From: Paraferrimonas haliotis
Lineage (GTDB): Bacteria > Pseudomonadota > Gammaproteobacteria > Enterobacterales > Shewanellaceae
Direction: 5' to 3'
DNA length: 64,000 nt
Assembly (NCBI RefSeq): GCF_002282895.1
Contig: NZ_NRRB01000007.1
Coordinates: forward strand, 1-64,000
The stretch's first letter is position 1; each line of letters opens with the position of its first letter. Shown piece by piece: positions 9,498-23,134 of this stretch. A model generated the notes under the pieces. The model was not told the origin of the DNA. It saw only the letters and a program-made list of their open reading frames with translations, and did no database searches. A program made the translations under genes and the position numbers.

Positions 9498-10424
9498 TTA
9501 GTCGTTAACGTAGTGCAACCAACCCCATTTGTCTTCTGTGGTTCCGTTGAAGAGTCCGAAGAAGGCTTTTTGCATTTGCTCTGTGATTGGGCCGCGTTTA
9601 CCTTCACCCACTTGAATCTGGTCAACACTACGCACCGGTACAATCTCAGCAGCGGTTCCCGTCATGAAAATTTCATCAGCCAAGTACATAGACTCTCTTG
9701 GCATCGCTTGCTCCACCACTTTAAATCCAGCTTCTTTAGCCAATGTCATAATGGTGTCACGCGTGATCCCAGGCAAAATTGCAGCGGTAACCGGTGGCGT
9801 GAATAACACCCCATCTTTAACAATGAATAAGTTTTCGCCTGCACCTTCAGAAATGCAGCCGTTGTTATCTAAGGCGATGCCTTCGTTATAACCATGACGC
9901 TTGGCTTCTCGGGAGATTAATTGCGAAGACAGATAGTTGCCACCCGCTTTGGCGCCAGTAGGCATGGTGTTTGGTGCTAATCGATTCCAAGAAGTCACTG
10001 CAACATCAACCCCCTGCTCCATGCTTTCTTCACCGAGGTAAGCTCCCCATTCGAATGCTGCAACAATAACTTCTGCCTGAGCATCTAGCGGTGGCGTCAG
10101 CCCCAACCCTACATCACCAATAAACGCCATGGGTCTTATATAAGCACTTTGCAGTCCATTTTTGGATACCGCTTGCTTACAGGCCTGATTAATATCTGCC
10201 TCAGAATAGGGCACATTCATGCGATAAATTTTCGCCGAGTCAAATAATCGTTTGGTATGCTCCGTTAAACGGAACACTGCAGGCCCTTTTGGGGTGTTGT
10301 AAACCCGCACGCCTTCAAATACGGAAGAGCCGTAATGCAGTGCATGTGACATCACATGAACCGTCGCTTCTTTCCATGGAATTAGGGAACCGTTAAACCA
10401 AATAAACTCTGCGGAGGTAGACAT
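9498..10424 (-). CDS. ilvE: Branched-chain amino acid aminotransferase
   Basis: Fold type IV PLP aminotransferase carrying out the last step to isoleucine, valine and leucine. It has 308 residues. The Schiff-base lysine is Lys159 in TGAKAGGNYLSS, and the PLP-phosphate motif CISEGAGENLF is conserved. It sits third in ilvGMEDA, just downstream of ilvM. Confidence 0.96.
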   Translation of the reverse strand: MSTSAEFIWFNGSLIPWKEATVHVMSHALHYGSSVFEGVRVYNTPKGPAVFRLTEHTKRLFDSAKIYRMNVPYSEADINQACKQAVSKNGLQSAYIRPMAFIGDVGLGLTPPLDAQAEVIVAAFEWGAYLGEESMEQGVDVAVTSWNRLAPNTMPTGAKAGGNYLSSQLISREAKRHGYNEGIALDNNGCISEGAGENLFIVKDGVLFTPPVTAAILPGITRDTIMTLAKEAGFKVVEQAMPRESMYLADEIFMTGTAAEIVPVRSVDQIQVGEGKRGPITEQMQKAFFGLFNGTTEDKWGWLHYVND

Positions 10425-10444
10425 CTTTTTTTTATTCCTATTTG

Positions 10445-10702
10445 CTAAGCGGTAGCGCTCGATTGCAGACTGTCCAAATGTGCAACTTGGCAGTCCATTA
10501 CGTCAACTAATTTAATCAGTTGCAAGCGTAATAATTCTATTGATCGTTCTGAGTGAACGTTCAAGTTCATCACACCTTGACTGCTATTAGGGTAACGCAT
10601 ATCCATTTCGGTTACCGCAAAACCACGATGCCGTGTCACTCTTAAAATCCGCTCTAACACCTCTGGGCGTGAACGAAATTGTACAGTAAGTTGATGATCC
10701 AT
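10445..10702 (-). CDS. ilvM: Acetolactate synthase II small (ACT) subunit
   Basis: Small regulatory subunit of 85 residues with a single ACT domain (QLTVQFRSRPEVLERILRVT at the N-terminus), the short IlvM type. The start at 10702 overlaps the ilvG stop codon by one base (TGATG), and GGAGG lies 7 nt upstream inside ilvG. This decides the start against a longer in-frame option reaching 10780 and implies translational coupling. ACT subunits stabilise and activate the catalytic subunit; the E. coli IlvGM isozyme is insensitive to valine. Confidence 0.93.
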   Translation of the reverse strand: MDHQLTVQFRSRPEVLERILRVTRHRGFAVTEMDMRYPNSSQGVMNLNVHSERSIELLRLQLIKLVDVMDCQVAHLDSLQSSATA

Positions 10703-12357
10703 CAGTTTTCCTCCATCATTTCGCTGTTGGGTGCGCCGGGTGGCACTAACGGCCAAACCAGTTCGTTTTCGGGGATGCAAACGTGTAATAAAAAGGCCTT
10801 GTCGCTATTCAATAATGCATCAAGCCCTTGTTCTACTTGTTCAGAGCGTTCTATTCTCATGCCATCAATGTCGAACGCCTTCGCTAACGTAACAAAATCC
10901 GGGTTATCCGTAAGTGTGGTTTCGCTGTACCTTTGTTCGAAAAATAACTGCTGCCATTGCCGCACCATCCCTAAACGTTGGTTATCCATGACAACTATTT
11001 TTAATGGCAGTTGCTTACGCTTCACGGTAGTGAGTTCTTGCACATTCATCATAAAACTGCCGTCACCGGATATGGTGACAACAGTGGCCTGAGGTCGTGA
11101 CACTTGAGCCCCTATGCCTGCTGGTAAACCAAAGCCCATAGTACCTAAGCCACTGCTAGAAAGATGATCTTCGGGACGACGAAACCACATGTGCTGAGCA
11201 ACCCACATTTGATGCTGCCCTACATCACAACTCACCACTGAGTCATGGGGTAACCTATCAGCAATGTTTTTAAGCAAACTCGGAGCATGGATTGGGGTTT
11301 CAGGGCTTAACTTCGGGTAGTACCAAGCAAACTTCTCTGACAATTCGTCGCAATATTTTCGCCAGGACTGAACTGAGCATGGTTGACCAATGGCACTCAA
11401 CAGGCTACCCAAATTTCCAAGCAGCGATACATCGGCTTGACGAAGTTTGTTAACCTCCGCTTGGTCGATATCAATGTGAATCACTTTTGCTTTGCAAGCG
11501 AACTCTTCTAGTTTGCCGGTGACACGATCATCGAAGCGAGCGCCCGCTACAATCAGTAAATCGCATTCTTGAACGGCTAAGTTCGCGGCTTTGGTGCCGT
11601 GCATGCCTAACATGCCCAAAAAGCCTGGAGTGTCTGGTTGTAAGACGCCGATACCTTTCAATGTGGTAACAGACGGCATCCCTGTGGTCTCTAAAAATTG
11701 CTTAACCTCTGCGGATGCTCCTGCACTGGCAACGCCACCTCCTAAGTAAAGCATGGGTCGCTTCGATGCCGTTAACAAGGCTTTGGCGGCATTAATTGAC
11801 TCAGTGGGCAAAGATTCGGGATCATTGGCCGCCATTAAAGGAGCTTTGTATTCCAACTGTGCCAGTTGAATATCTTTTGGCACATCCACCAGTACCGGTC
11901 CTGGACGTCCACTCGCCGCCAATTCGAATGCCTGATAAAGCGTATCAACCAGCTCATCAACTGATTCCACCATGAAACTGTGTTTGGTGCAGGAGAGCGA
12001 CATACCGAGCACATCAACTTCCTGAAAAGCATCGGTACCAATTAAATTCGAATGTACCTGCCCAGTAATTGCCACCATGGGTATTGAATCCAAAAGGGCA
12101 TCTGCCAATCCGGTGACTAAATTGGTAGCACCAGGACCTGAGGTCGCAATACACACCCCCGTTCGGCCGCTAGCTCTCGCATGGCCAAGCGCAGCAAACG
12201 CTGCTCCTTGCTCGTGACGACAGAGTAAATGCTGCAACTGCTGCTGTCGGTGTAACGCGTCATAAACCGGCATGATAGCACCACCTGGGTATCCAAACAC
12301 TGTGGATACTCCATGCGCAGATATCACCTTCATTATCGCTTCAGCGCCTGTAATCAT
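10702..12357 (-). CDS. ilvG: Acetolactate synthase II large subunit
   Basis: ThDP- and FAD-dependent acetohydroxyacid synthase, 551 residues, condensing pyruvate with pyruvate or 2-oxobutanoate. The N-terminal [14 protein letters not shown] motif, the catalytic glutamate Glu49 in [14 protein letters not shown], and the ThDP/Mg motif beginning [13 protein letters not shown] are intact. Unlike E. coli K-12 ilvG, the frame is uninterrupted. It is the first structural gene of ilvGMEDA, directly behind the ilvL attenuator. Confidence 0.96.
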   Translation of the reverse strand: MITGAEAIMKVISAHGVSTVFGYPGGAIMPVYDALHRQQQLQHLLCRHEQGAAFAALGHARASGRTGVCIATSGPGATNLVTGLADALLDSIPMVAITGQVHSNLIGTDAFQEVDVLGMSLSCTKHSFMVESVDELVDTLYQAFELAASGRPGPVLVDVPKDIQLAQLEYKAPLMAANDPESLPTESINAAKALLTASKRPMLYLGGGVASAGASAEVKQFLETTGMPSVTTLKGIGVLQPDTPGFLGMLGMHGTKAANLAVQECDLLIVAGARFDDRVTGKLEEFACKAKVIHIDIDQAEVNKLRQADVSLLGNLGSLLSAIGQPCSVQSWRKYCDELSEKFAWYYPKLSPETPIHAPSLLKNIADRLPHDSVVSCDVGQHQMWVAQHMWFRRPEDHLSSSGLGTMGFGLPAGIGAQVSRPQATVVTISGDGSFMMNVQELTTVKRKQLPLKIVVMDNQRLGMVRQWQQLFFEQRYSETTLTDNPDFVTLAKAFDIDGMRIERSEQVEQGLDALLNSDKAFLLHVCIPENELVWPLVPPGAPNSEMMEEN

Positions 12358-12376
12358 TTGAGCTTCCTTTTGGCAT

Positions 12377-12413
12377 AAAAAAACCCCCGTTCCTTTCGGA
12401 GCGGGGGTTTTTC
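12377..12413 (-). terminator. Attenuator terminator of the ilvGMEDA operon
   Basis: On the minus strand a GC-rich stem (AACCCCCG / CGGGGGTT) is followed by a run of T residues about 20 nt before the ilvG start and about 15-50 nt after the ilvL stop. Its position between a branched-chain-rich leader peptide and ilvG identifies it as a transcription attenuator. Confidence 0.88.
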
Positions 12414-12426
12414 TGGTTTCTTTGCC

Positions 12427-12531
12427 TTAGTTTTGGCTAAAACCCATCCCCCGCTTGGAGATAATAATCACCACGGTAATCACTAGCAGTACTAGTTGGG
12501 ACAAGGTCAAACTAAGCTTATGTATATTCAT
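12427..12531 (-). CDS. ilvL: ilvGMEDA leader peptide
   Basis: A 34-codon reading frame beginning at the ATG at 12531, too short for normal gene calling. It encodes a run of Leu, Val, Ile and Thr residues (LVLLVITVVIII, residues 13-24) and stops 14 nt before the attenuator hairpin. In enteric bacteria the ilv leader stalls ribosomes when Leu, Val or Ile tRNAs are uncharged, which allows the antiterminator to form. The same control is inferred here from the composition and position. Confidence 0.9.
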   Translation of the reverse strand: MNIHKLSLTLSQLVLLVITVVIIISKRGMGFSQN

Positions 12532-12633
12532 AACTTAATAATTAGCAAAGCCTTCATAAATTAACAAGTGCTTTTTCAATCTATGAGTGATTTTATCGCT
12601 AGACCTCCTGTCCGCTCACAGTTCTGCTTCAAC

Positions 12634-14112
12634 CTAGTCCACCGCTATCTGTTTCATTGCCGTCATGTAACCTCGTAACTCTTCACCGATAATTTCAACC
12701 GGATGATTTCGAATGGCTGAGTTCACTGCAATCAAATGCTGATTGTCTACCGTATTCGATTCTGGGACATAGCCTTTGCCAACAAACTCGGAAGGTAATT
12801 GATTGACAAAGTCCCGCAACAACGGAACGGCTTCATTGCAGAATAAATAACAACCGTATTCCGCGGTATCTGAGATTACGATGTTCATTTCATACAATCG
12901 CTTACGCGCGATGGTGTTAGCAATTAATGGGGTTTCATGAAGCGACTCGTAGTATGCAGATTCCTCGATGATTCCAGCTGCCACCATGGTGTCGAATGCT
13001 AGTTCCACGCCCGCCTTACACAAAGCCACTAAAAAAATGTTCTTATCGAAGTAATCTTGCTCGTCGATATCATCATCAACAGTCGGCGCTTTCTCAAAGC
13101 TGGTTTCATTGGTTTCTTCTCGCCAAGTCAACAGTTTAATGTCGTCGTTCGCCCAATCTTCCATCATAGTTCGAGAGAACTCACCGCTAATGATATCGTC
13201 CATGTGCTTTTCGAACAGCGGGCGCATTCGTTCCGTTAGATCGTCCGCCAAGGCATAGGCTTGAATTTTCGCGGGATTAGAGAGGCGATCCATCATATTG
13301 GTGATTCCACCGTGTTTTAGTGCTTCGGTTACCGTCTCCCAACCTTGCTGAATAAGCTTCGCCGCGTATCCTGAGTCAATGCCATCGGCCACCATTTTCT
13401 CGTGCGCGAGAATTGCTCCGGTTTGCAATGCCCCACAAAGGATCGTTTGCTCGCCCATTAAGTCGGATTTCACTTCCGCAACAAAAGAGCTGTGCAAAAC
13501 GCCAGCTCGGTCTCCGCCAGTGGCTGAGGCATAAGCCTTAGCAGTTTCAAAACCAATACCTTGCGGATCGTTTTCAGGGTGAACAGCAATCAGGGTTGGA
13601 ACCCCAAAGCCGCGTTTATATTCTTCTCGCACTTCGGTTCCCGGGCACTTAGGGGCTACCATGATTACCGTGATGTCTTCACGAACCTGCATCCCTTCTT
13701 CCACAATATTAAAACCATGAGAATAAGAAAGCACGGCACCTTGCTTCATTAATGGCATTACAGAAGAGACGGCGTTGGTATGCTGCTTATCAGGCGTTAG
13801 GTTTAACACCATGTCCGCTGCAGGGATCAATTGCTCTACTGTCCCCACCTTAAAGCCGTTTCCTGTGGCAGTCAGATACGATTTACGCTTTTCTGCAATC
13901 GCTTCTGGGCGAAGCGCGAAGCTAATATTGCACCCTGAATCACGCATATTCAGGCCTTGGTTTAATCCCTGAGCACCGCACCCAAGAATCACGATATTCC
14001 AGCCTTTGATGTAGTTACAGCCATCCACAAACTCATCGGAATCCATAAAACGGCATTGCCCTAGTTGTTCCAATTGTTGACGTAAATTCAAAGAATTAAA
14101 GTAATTAGCCAT
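12634..14112 (-). CDS. ilvC: Ketol-acid reductoisomerase (class II, long form)
   Basis: NADPH- and Mg-dependent enzyme isomerising and reducing acetolactate. At 492 residues it is the long enterobacterial class II form. The Rossmann motif [17 protein letters not shown] (about 45-61) and the metal-binding C-terminal knotted domain, duplicated in this class, are present. It is divergent from its regulator ilvY and reads toward ilvL, but has its own promoter, as in E. coli. Confidence 0.96.
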   Translation of the reverse strand: MANYFNSLNLRQQLEQLGQCRFMDSDEFVDGCNYIKGWNIVILGCGAQGLNQGLNMRDSGCNISFALRPEAIAEKRKSYLTATGNGFKVGTVEQLIPAADMVLNLTPDKQHTNAVSSVMPLMKQGAVLSYSHGFNIVEEGMQVREDITVIMVAPKCPGTEVREEYKRGFGVPTLIAVHPENDPQGIGFETAKAYASATGGDRAGVLHSSFVAEVKSDLMGEQTILCGALQTGAILAHEKMVADGIDSGYAAKLIQQGWETVTEALKHGGITNMMDRLSNPAKIQAYALADDLTERMRPLFEKHMDDIISGEFSRTMMEDWANDDIKLLTWREETNETSFEKAPTVDDDIDEQDYFDKNIFLVALCKAGVELAFDTMVAAGIIEESAYYESLHETPLIANTIARKRLYEMNIVISDTAEYGCYLFCNEAVPLLRDFVNQLPSEFVGKGYVPESNTVDNQHLIAVNSAIRNHPVEIIGEELRGYMTAMKQIAVD

Positions 14113-14159
14113 AACGACTCCAGTGCAATTAATCAGCAGAAAAGATAGAACTTGAACAA

Positions 14160-14187
14160 ACTATAACCTAGCTATCTAATTGCTTAA
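14160..14187 (-). promoter_or_regulatory. Candidate ilvC promoter in the ilvY-ilvC intergenic region
   Basis: On the minus strand TTAAGC (14187-14182), a 16-nt spacer and TATAGT (14165-14160) form a plausible promoter 48 nt before the ilvC start. The 126-bp divergent region should also hold the IlvY operators; I could not assign them beyond noting AT-rich partial dyads at about 14185-14225. Confidence 0.45.
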
Positions 14188-14238
14188 AATGATATATTCG
14201 GGATAACGCCTTGCATAATATGAAATGTTTTAACGATC

Positions 14239-15114
14239 ATGGATATTCGATCTCTGCGGTTATTTCTTCATTTAAGCCAAACTCTTCATTTCGCTAAGAC
14301 GGCACAACAGATGCACGTTAGCGCATCAACCTTAAGCCGTTGCATTCAACGACTAGAAGATCAAGTTGGTCAACCCCTATTGCTACGAGACAATCGCAGA
14401 GTAAAGTTAACCTCCGCGGGTGTTGAGTTTTTGAATTTTGCCCGGCAAACCTTAGAAAATTGGCAATCGTTGAAACAAAAGATAGCCGATTCCAGCGGTT
14501 TCGTCACAGGAGAGCTTAAGCTTTTTTGTTCGGTAACCGCCGTTTATAGTCATCTGCCCGGAATACTGGAGCGATTTCGTCAAGATTACCCAAAGATCGA
14601 GATTCAATTAACCACCGGTGACCCTTCTCAGGCTGTAGATTTAATTCAACGCAATCAGGTGGATATAGCGGTTTCAGCGCACCCAGATGTACTGCCCGAA
14701 GCGGTTCACTTCTCTTCGTTAGATGAAATACCTCTGTTGATTATTGGCCCTGCACTGCCAGGAGCGGTATCCAAGCTTATTAACGAGCCCCAAACTCCCT
14801 GGGAGAAGCTACCGTTCATTTTGCCGGATCATGGACCGGCACGACGCCGAGCCGATGCTTGGTTTAAGGAAATGGAATTTCAGCCTAACATTTACGCCAA
14901 AGTTTCCGGACATGAAGCCTTGGTCAGCATGGTGGCATTGGGATGCGGCGTCGGTATCACGCCTTCAGTAGTGGTGGAGAATTCACCCGTGAAAGACAGA
15001 GTAGTAACCATAAACAGTCGGGCCACCATAGAACCATTTACCATAGGTATTGTGGCGCAAAAAAGGCGGCTTAATGATCCCATCATCGCCGCTTTCTTAT
15101 CGATATTAGATTAG
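14239..15114 (+). CDS. ilvY: LysR-type activator of ilvC
   Basis: LysR regulator of 291 residues with an N-terminal winged helix-turn-helix (residues 1-60: HFAKTAQQMHVSASTLSRCI) and a periplasmic-binding-protein-like effector domain. The domain start (GELKLFCSVTAVYSHLP) and the end (GHEALVSMVALGCGVGITP) are strongly IlvY-like. In E. coli IlvY activates ilvC in response to acetolactate. The divergent position next to ilvC supports the name. Confidence 0.93.
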   Translation: MDIRSLRLFLHLSQTLHFAKTAQQMHVSASTLSRCIQRLEDQVGQPLLLRDNRRVKLTSAGVEFLNFARQTLENWQSLKQKIADSSGFVTGELKLFCSVTAVYSHLPGILERFRQDYPKIEIQLTTGDPSQAVDLIQRNQVDIAVSAHPDVLPEAVHFSSLDEIPLLIIGPALPGAVSKLINEPQTPWEKLPFILPDHGPARRRADAWFKEMEFQPNIYAKVSGHEALVSMVALGCGVGITPSVVVENSPVKDRVVTINSRATIEPFTIGIVAQKRRLNDPIIAAFLSILD

Positions 15115-15115
15115 C

Positions 15116-17311
15116 TTACAGTGGTTTGCTGCGTTTCGATTTAAATCGCTTAGCATTGCTCGATTTAGCGCTTTTGCTCGGCTTTCCCTTCGCTATCGCT
15201 TTACCCGCATGAACGCCGGTGTGCTTCGTTGCTGCGCGATAGCTCTTGTTAGAAGCATGTTTGTGCGAGCTTCGACCTGCTGGCGGCACCAAATGCTGAG
15301 GTCCGGTTCCAATTAAGTCTTTTCGACCCATGTTAAACAGTGCTTCACGGATTAATGGCCATCCTTCTGGATCATGATATCGAAGCAAGGCTTTATGCAA
15401 CCGTCGCTGCCGCCCTTTTTTCGCCACAATAACTTCGTCACTACCGTGTTTTACCTTCGTCAAAGGATTCAGCTCGGCATGGTACATGGTGGTAGCATTC
15501 GCCATCGGGGATGGGTAGAAGTTCTGAACTTGGTCCAGCTTAAATTTTTCAGATTTAAGCCAAAGCGCCAAATTGACCATGTCCATGTCTTCGGTACCGG
15601 GATGTGCCGAAATAAAATAGGGAATCACGTATTGTTTTTTACCGGCGGCCTTAGAGTACTTATCGAACATGGATTTGAATTTATGATAACTACCCATGCC
15701 CGGTTTCATCATCATTTGCAGCGGATTTGATTCCGTATGCTCCGGCGCAATTTTCAAATAGCCACCAACATGATGCTCCACCAGCTCTTTTACGTATTCA
15801 GGATCTTCGATGGCTAAGTCGTAGCGCACACCGGACGCAATAAGTATTTTCTTAATGCCGGGCACGGCCCGCGCTTGCCTATACAGGTCGATGGTGTGCT
15901 TGTGATCCGTTTTTAAGTGACCGCAAATACTCGGAAAAACACAGGAGTATCGTCGACATGTGGATTCTGCCTTTTCACTGTCACAACCTAAGCGGTACAT
16001 GTTGGCCGTGGGCCCTCCTAAATCAGAGATTACACCAGTAAACCCAGGCACTTTATCTCTGATTTGTTCAATTTCGCGAACAATGGATTGCTTCGAGCGA
16101 TTCTGAATAATACGACCTTCATGCTCGGTAATGGAGCAAAATGAGCAACCACCAAAGCAGCCGCGCATGATGTTGATGGAGGTTTTAATCATGTCATAGG
16201 CTGGAATTTTTGCCTTGCCATAGCTTGGGTGAGGCACCCGCGCATAGTTAAGGTCAAACACCCAGTCCATTTCTTCAGTTGTGAGTGGAATTGCCGGCGG
16301 ATTGACCCAAACGCCACGATCGCCATGGGGCTGAAACAGTGCTCGAGCGCATCCAGGATTCGTTTCTTGATGCATCACTCGAGAGGCGTGAGCGTATAAG
16401 TATTTATCGTCTTTTACGCGTTCGAATGAGGGTAATAAGATGTATTGCTTTTCCCACGGCTTTGGCTTCGCCGGCTGCACAGTTACTGGCTTAGCAGTTT
16501 CATTATCGAATATTTTAACGTCACTGGGACCCGACAAATTTTGACAGCCTACATCATCTGCACCATAGGGGTTGGGAATGGGGTCGATGCGTTTTAATTG
16601 ATCGAGTTTACGCGAGTCCATACCACCCCACTCTGTGAGCGGCTGTTTGGATATGATAGCAGTGCCGCGCACGCTGGTAATAGACGCAATGGGCTCTCCC
16701 GCGGCCAGTCGAGCGGCCACCTCGACTAACGGGCGTTCGGCATTGCCATAAACTAGAATATCGCCCTTGGCATCAAAGATTACTGAACGGCGCACTTTGT
16801 CTTGCCAATAGTCATAATGCGCAATGCGGCGCAAACTTGCTTCAATACCGCCGAGGATGACCGGCACTTCTTTGAAGGCTTCTTTACAACGCTGAGTGTA
16901 AACAGTTACCGCTCTATCAGGCCTTTTACCGCCTTCATTGTTGGGAGTGTAGGCGTCGTCATGCCGAATCTTCCGATCAGCGGTATAGCGATTAATCATG
17001 GAGTCCATGTTGCCTGCCGTAACCCCAAAAAATAACTTGGGTTTGCCCAGCTTCATGAAATCATGTTTAGAGTGCCAGTTGGGTTGCGCAATAATGCCCA
17101 CTCGGTACCCCTGAGACTCCAACATTCGGCCAATCACGCCCATACCAAAACTTGGATGGTCCACATAAGCGTCGCCGGTTACTAGGATAATGTCGCAAGC
17201 ATCCCACCCCAATTGCGCCATTTCTTTTTTCGACATCGGCAAGAATGGCGCTGTCGATTCACTGGCGTGACAGTATTTGGGGTAATCGAATATGTTAGTG
17301 GCGGCTTGCAT
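15116..17311 (-). CDS. YgiQ-family radical SAM protein
   Basis: A 731-residue protein of the YgiQ (UPF0313) family. The 4Fe-4S radical SAM motif CX3CX2C lies in [10 protein letters not shown] near residues 383-390. The N-terminal domain carries the cobalamin-binding-like segment ([13 protein letters not shown]). The extreme C-terminus is rich in Lys, Arg and Ser (about the last 60 residues) and is probably disordered, perhaps nucleic-acid binding. The reaction is unknown for the family. The stop is 1 nt after the convergent ilvY stop. Confidence 0.9.
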   Translation of the reverse strand: MQAATNIFDYPKYCHASESTAPFLPMSKKEMAQLGWDACDIILVTGDAYVDHPSFGMGVIGRMLESQGYRVGIIAQPNWHSKHDFMKLGKPKLFFGVTAGNMDSMINRYTADRKIRHDDAYTPNNEGGKRPDRAVTVYTQRCKEAFKEVPVILGGIEASLRRIAHYDYWQDKVRRSVIFDAKGDILVYGNAERPLVEVAARLAAGEPIASITSVRGTAIISKQPLTEWGGMDSRKLDQLKRIDPIPNPYGADDVGCQNLSGPSDVKIFDNETAKPVTVQPAKPKPWEKQYILLPSFERVKDDKYLYAHASRVMHQETNPGCARALFQPHGDRGVWVNPPAIPLTTEEMDWVFDLNYARVPHPSYGKAKIPAYDMIKTSINIMRGCFGGCSFCSITEHEGRIIQNRSKQSIVREIEQIRDKVPGFTGVISDLGGPTANMYRLGCDSEKAESTCRRYSCVFPSICGHLKTDHKHTIDLYRQARAVPGIKKILIASGVRYDLAIEDPEYVKELVEHHVGGYLKIAPEHTESNPLQMMMKPGMGSYHKFKSMFDKYSKAAGKKQYVIPYFISAHPGTEDMDMVNLALWLKSEKFKLDQVQNFYPSPMANATTMYHAELNPLTKVKHGSDEVIVAKKGRQRRLHKALLRYHDPEGWPLIREALFNMGRKDLIGTGPQHLVPPAGRSSHKHASNKSYRAATKHTGVHAGKAIAKGKPSKSAKSSNAKRFKSKRSKPL

Positions 17312-17379
17312 GCATTTTACCTAGCAATAATATGGCGGCGGATTATAGCAGTCTGCGCAGAAAAGCGGGAGTTTATTGC

Positions 17380-17898
17380 TTAAATATTAGCCCTGTGCTC
17401 ATTTAAGGGCAAACCTAAGATGGTTAAATCTACGTATCGTTTATCTAACCGAGCAAGTTGGGGTAATTCTCCCCAAACTTGAAACTGATTCTTTTGAAAA
17501 AGACCAATGCTCGGCAAATTATGAGCAAACACAAAAGCCACTAAAGTTTGAATTCCCAAGCTCGGCGCTTTGTTGATGGCGTGCCGTAGCAAATATTGTG
17601 CTACACCAAATCCATGCCAATCACGGTCAATATACACGGCGACTTCTGCGGTAATATCGTAGGCCGGACGACCATAAAAATCTCGAAGGCTGCACCACCC
17701 GAGCACTCGATTCTCTTTTACCGCCACCCAAAGCGGTCGTCGCTCATGATGGCTATCAAACCATGCTTGCCTGCTGCTCACACTCACCGGCTCAACATCT
17801 GCGGTGGCCATACGTTTAGGAATGCTTTGATTATAGATATCAACAATCGCTGCTAATTCATCTCTGTTAGCATGCCTTATGGATACGACCGAACTCAT
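17380..17898 (-). CDS. GNAT-family N-acetyltransferase (Pat/YncA-like)
   Basis: 172-residue acetyl-CoA-dependent acetyltransferase. The order of segments (IVDIYNQSIP, LGWCSLRDFYGRPAYDITAE, VAVYIDRDWHGFGVAQYLL with the acetyl-CoA loop, VAFVFAHNLPSIGLFQKNQF) matches the phosphinothricin/methionine-sulfone acetyltransferase subgroup. The substrate cannot be deduced. It lies 7 nt downstream of the MAPEG gene and may be cotranscribed with it. Confidence 0.82.
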   Translation of the reverse strand: MSSVVSIRHANRDELAAIVDIYNQSIPKRMATADVEPVSVSSRQAWFDSHHERRPLWVAVKENRVLGWCSLRDFYGRPAYDITAEVAVYIDRDWHGFGVAQYLLRHAINKAPSLGIQTLVAFVFAHNLPSIGLFQKNQFQVWGELPQLARLDKRYVDLTILGLPLNEHRANI

Positions 17899-17905
17899 GG
17901 ATATG

Positions 17906-18307
17906 CTATACCCATCGAATTATCGCTAACAGCATGGTTATAAGGGCTAACGCGGCCAATAGGATCCAAGTAATTAAGGTGCCCCAAAATCGACCGCTAT
18001 GAACCGCTCCGCGACCAACAATAAGCCCCCACGGATGGGCTATTCTTGCAACTATCCATGCGACACCAAACAGATGCAAAATCCAAGGTGACAATTGCAT
18101 TGACTCGGCACCAATAAACAACAGCAAAACAATCGGTGCGTACTCCAACAAATTGGCATGGGCACGAATCCGAAGTTGCAAATCTTTATTGCCACCGTCT
18201 CCTACGCCTATTTTTGCTTTACGACGCATAGCCACAACCAGGTAGCCTAAGTAAAGCGCCAACAAGCCAGTGGCACCTATATAAAAAGCACTAACGGTCA
18301 GTTGCAT
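17906..18307 (-). CDS. MAPEG-family membrane protein
   Basis: 133 residues with four predicted transmembrane helices (about 5-25, 53-72, 75-95, 108-130) and the MAPEG signature region LRIRAHANLLEYAPIVLLL. It resembles YecN-like bacterial members, related to glutathione S-transferases of the membrane-associated eicosanoid/glutathione family. No bacterial substrate is established. It lies between leuD and the GNAT gene on the same strand. Confidence 0.85.
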   Translation of the reverse strand: MQLTVSAFYIGATGLLALYLGYLVVAMRRKAKIGVGDGGNKDLQLRIRAHANLLEYAPIVLLLFIGAESMQLSPWILHLFGVAWIVARIAHPWGLIVGRGAVHSGRFWGTLITWILLAALALITMLLAIIRWV

Positions 18308-18329
18308 GGAATTCCCTTTCTAGTAATTG

Positions 18330-18950
18330 CTATTCGTGACTTGGAGCCGCTTGCCATGGTGCTAGAGCACTCTCATAACGCTCAATCGCCGCTTTATGTT
18401 CGAGTGTTAAACCTATCGTGTCTAAACCATTAAGTAAATTATGACGAGCAGAATCTTCAATGACAAAACTAAATGCTTGTCCCGATGCGATCGTGACTTT
18501 CAACGCTTGTAAATCCACTTCTATGTAATTGACTTTATTCCGAATGAGCTGCTGTAAAATGACCTGTATGTTTTGTTCACTTAACCGAACCGGCAGCAAC
18601 CCGTTGTTAATTGCATTGGAATAAAAAATATCCGCAAAACTTGGAGCTATGATGACCTTAAATCCATAATCGGCCAATGCCCACGGGGCATGCTCTCTCG
18701 AAGAGCCGCAACCAAAATTGTCGCCAGCGAGCAAAATACTGGCGCCGCGATTCTGAGGTTGGTTCAATTCAAAATCCGGGTTGTCTTTTTGCCCCTCATC
18801 ATCTAAAAAACGCCAATCGTGAAATAAGTGCTGTCCAAACCCTTCTCTGGTTACTTTAGACAAGAACTGTTTAGGTATGATTTGGTCAGTATCGATGTTG
18901 TTATGCAACAGCGTGGCAACAATGCCTTTGTGAGTAGTAAAAGCTTGCAT
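18330..18950 (-). CDS. leuD: 3-isopropylmalate dehydratase small subunit
   Basis: 206-residue aconitase-swivel subunit of isopropylmalate isomerase. Diagnostic segments are [13 protein letters not shown] near residue 20 and [17 protein letters not shown] near residue 75. It is the last gene of leuABCD, 11 nt after leuC. Confidence 0.96.
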   Translation of the reverse strand: MQAFTTHKGIVATLLHNNIDTDQIIPKQFLSKVTREGFGQHLFHDWRFLDDEGQKDNPDFELNQPQNRGASILLAGDNFGCGSSREHAPWALADYGFKVIIAPSFADIFYSNAINNGLLPVRLSEQNIQVILQQLIRNKVNYIEVDLQALKVTIASGQAFSFVIEDSARHNLLNGLDTIGLTLEHKAAIERYESALAPWQAAPSHE

Positions 18951-18961
18951 TATTGACTCCG

Positions 18962-20359
18962 TTATAACTTTCTAATATCAACGAAATGACCGGCCACAGC
19001 CGCTGCCGCCGCCATAGCTGGGCTCACTAAATGGGTTCTGCTACCGCGCCCCTGACGCCCTTCAAAATTACGATTACTGGTTGATGCACAGCGATCACCC
19101 GGTTCCAGCACATCATCGTTCATCGCTAAGCACATAGAGCAACCAGGCAAGCGCCACTCAAAACCGGCCGCCTCGAAGACCTTATCTAGCCCCTCTTTCT
19201 CGGCTTGCGCTTTTACTATGCCGGAGCCAGGAACAACGATGGCTTCAACACCTCGAGCCACTTTTTTACCTTGAGCTTGAGCCGCAGCTTCGCGTAAATC
19301 TTCTATACGAGAGTTGGTGCACGAACCAATAAATACCTTATTAATCGCGATTGACTCGATAGCTTGACCAGCTTGGAGATCCATATACTCCAATGCTTTT
19401 TGCATACCTTGACGCACTGACTCATCAATGGTTTGACGAGGGTCCGGCACGCGTTCGTTGATTGCTACCACTTGCCCCGGGTTAGTCCCCCAAGTGACTT
19501 GGGGGGCAATGTCATGGGCAAAGAGCGTTACGACGCGATCGAAAGACGCTCCTTCATCGCTTTTAAGCTGCTTCCAGTCTTGTATCGCAGCCAGCCACTC
19601 TTCATCCTTTGGAGCGTATTTACGGCCTTTCAAGTAATCGAAAGTGGTGTCGTCTGGCGCGATCATTCCCGCCTTGGCGCCCATCTCGATAGCCATATTA
19701 CATACGGTCATGCGGCCTTCCATCGACAAGCCTGTAATGCCTTCACCACAAAACTCGACTACGTAGCCGGTGCCTCCTGCTGAACCCACTTTGCCAATGA
19801 TGGCTAATACCACGTCTTTTGCAGTAATGCCGGCAGCTAACTCGCCTACCACTTCAATTTTCATCGTTTTCGCACGTTGTTGACGTAAGGTCTGAGTAGC
19901 CAGAACATGCTCAACTTCTGAGGTACCAATACCAAACGCTAACGCTCCAAATGCGCCGTGCGTAGCGGTATGAGAGTCGCCACAAACTATCACGGTGCCC
20001 GGTAAGGTAATCCCTAGCTCAGGCCCCATAACATGGACAATCCCTTGATTCGGATGGTGAATGTCATACAGCACGACTCCAAACTCTTGGCAATTCTTTG
20101 TTAGCGTTTCGACTTGCGTCCGAGCCATCGGGCTCAAGGCATCTAACGATGCTGAGCGTGTCGAAGTGTTATGGTCCATGGTTGCAAACGTTTTTTTAGG
20201 TTGCGCCAAGCGACGACCTGCTGCTCGCAAACCATCAAAAGCTTGCGGAGAAGTGACCTCGTGAACCAAATGTCTATCGACGTATATGAGTGGCGCCTCA
20301 TCTTCTCCGGCAGTGATTAAGTGAGCGTCCCAAACCTTTTCGTATAATGTCTTTGCCAT
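18962..20359 (-). CDS. leuC: 3-isopropylmalate dehydratase large subunit
   Basis: 465-residue 4Fe-4S aconitase-family subunit converting 2- to 3-isopropylmalate with LeuD. Cluster cysteines are in IGSCTNSR and GCSMCLAMN. The start at 20359 ([13 protein letters not shown]) is chosen because the family begins there; an in-frame start 105 nt upstream would run into leuB. It follows the leuB stop by 13 nt. Confidence 0.96.
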   Translation of the reverse strand: MAKTLYEKVWDAHLITAGEDEAPLIYVDRHLVHEVTSPQAFDGLRAAGRRLAQPKKTFATMDHNTSTRSASLDALSPMARTQVETLTKNCQEFGVVLYDIHHPNQGIVHVMGPELGITLPGTVIVCGDSHTATHGAFGALAFGIGTSEVEHVLATQTLRQQRAKTMKIEVVGELAAGITAKDVVLAIIGKVGSAGGTGYVVEFCGEGITGLSMEGRMTVCNMAIEMGAKAGMIAPDDTTFDYLKGRKYAPKDEEWLAAIQDWKQLKSDEGASFDRVVTLFAHDIAPQVTWGTNPGQVVAINERVPDPRQTIDESVRQGMQKALEYMDLQAGQAIESIAINKVFIGSCTNSRIEDLREAAAQAQGKKVARGVEAIVVPGSGIVKAQAEKEGLDKVFEAAGFEWRLPGCSMCLAMNDDVLEPGDRCASTSNRNFEGRQGRGSRTHLVSPAMAAAAAVAGHFVDIRKL

Positions 20360-20372
20360 TGCTTCGATACTC

Positions 20373-23029
<2,657 letters not shown>

Positions 23030-23068
23030 CAGATCTCTCCCTGAGTCTTGCTAATTATTAGTTTGGTA

Positions 23069-23103
23069 TAAAAAAACCCGCACTGGTTGAGTGCGGGTTT
23101 TTG
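23069..23103 (-). terminator. Attenuator terminator of the leuABCD operon
   Basis: On the minus strand ACCCGCACT, a 5-nt loop and AGTGCGGGT are followed by a long T-run, 32 nt after the leucine-rich leader stop and about 40 nt before leuA. The placement identifies an attenuator rather than an end-of-operon terminator. Confidence 0.88.
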
Positions 23104-23134
23104 AATTCCTTTGGACTTAATTGGCAACCAAAAG

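Noticed and set aside
10702..10780. Longer N-terminus for ilvM
   Set aside because: It would lie inside ilvG, and the internal ATG has a strong GGAGG and matches the family start.
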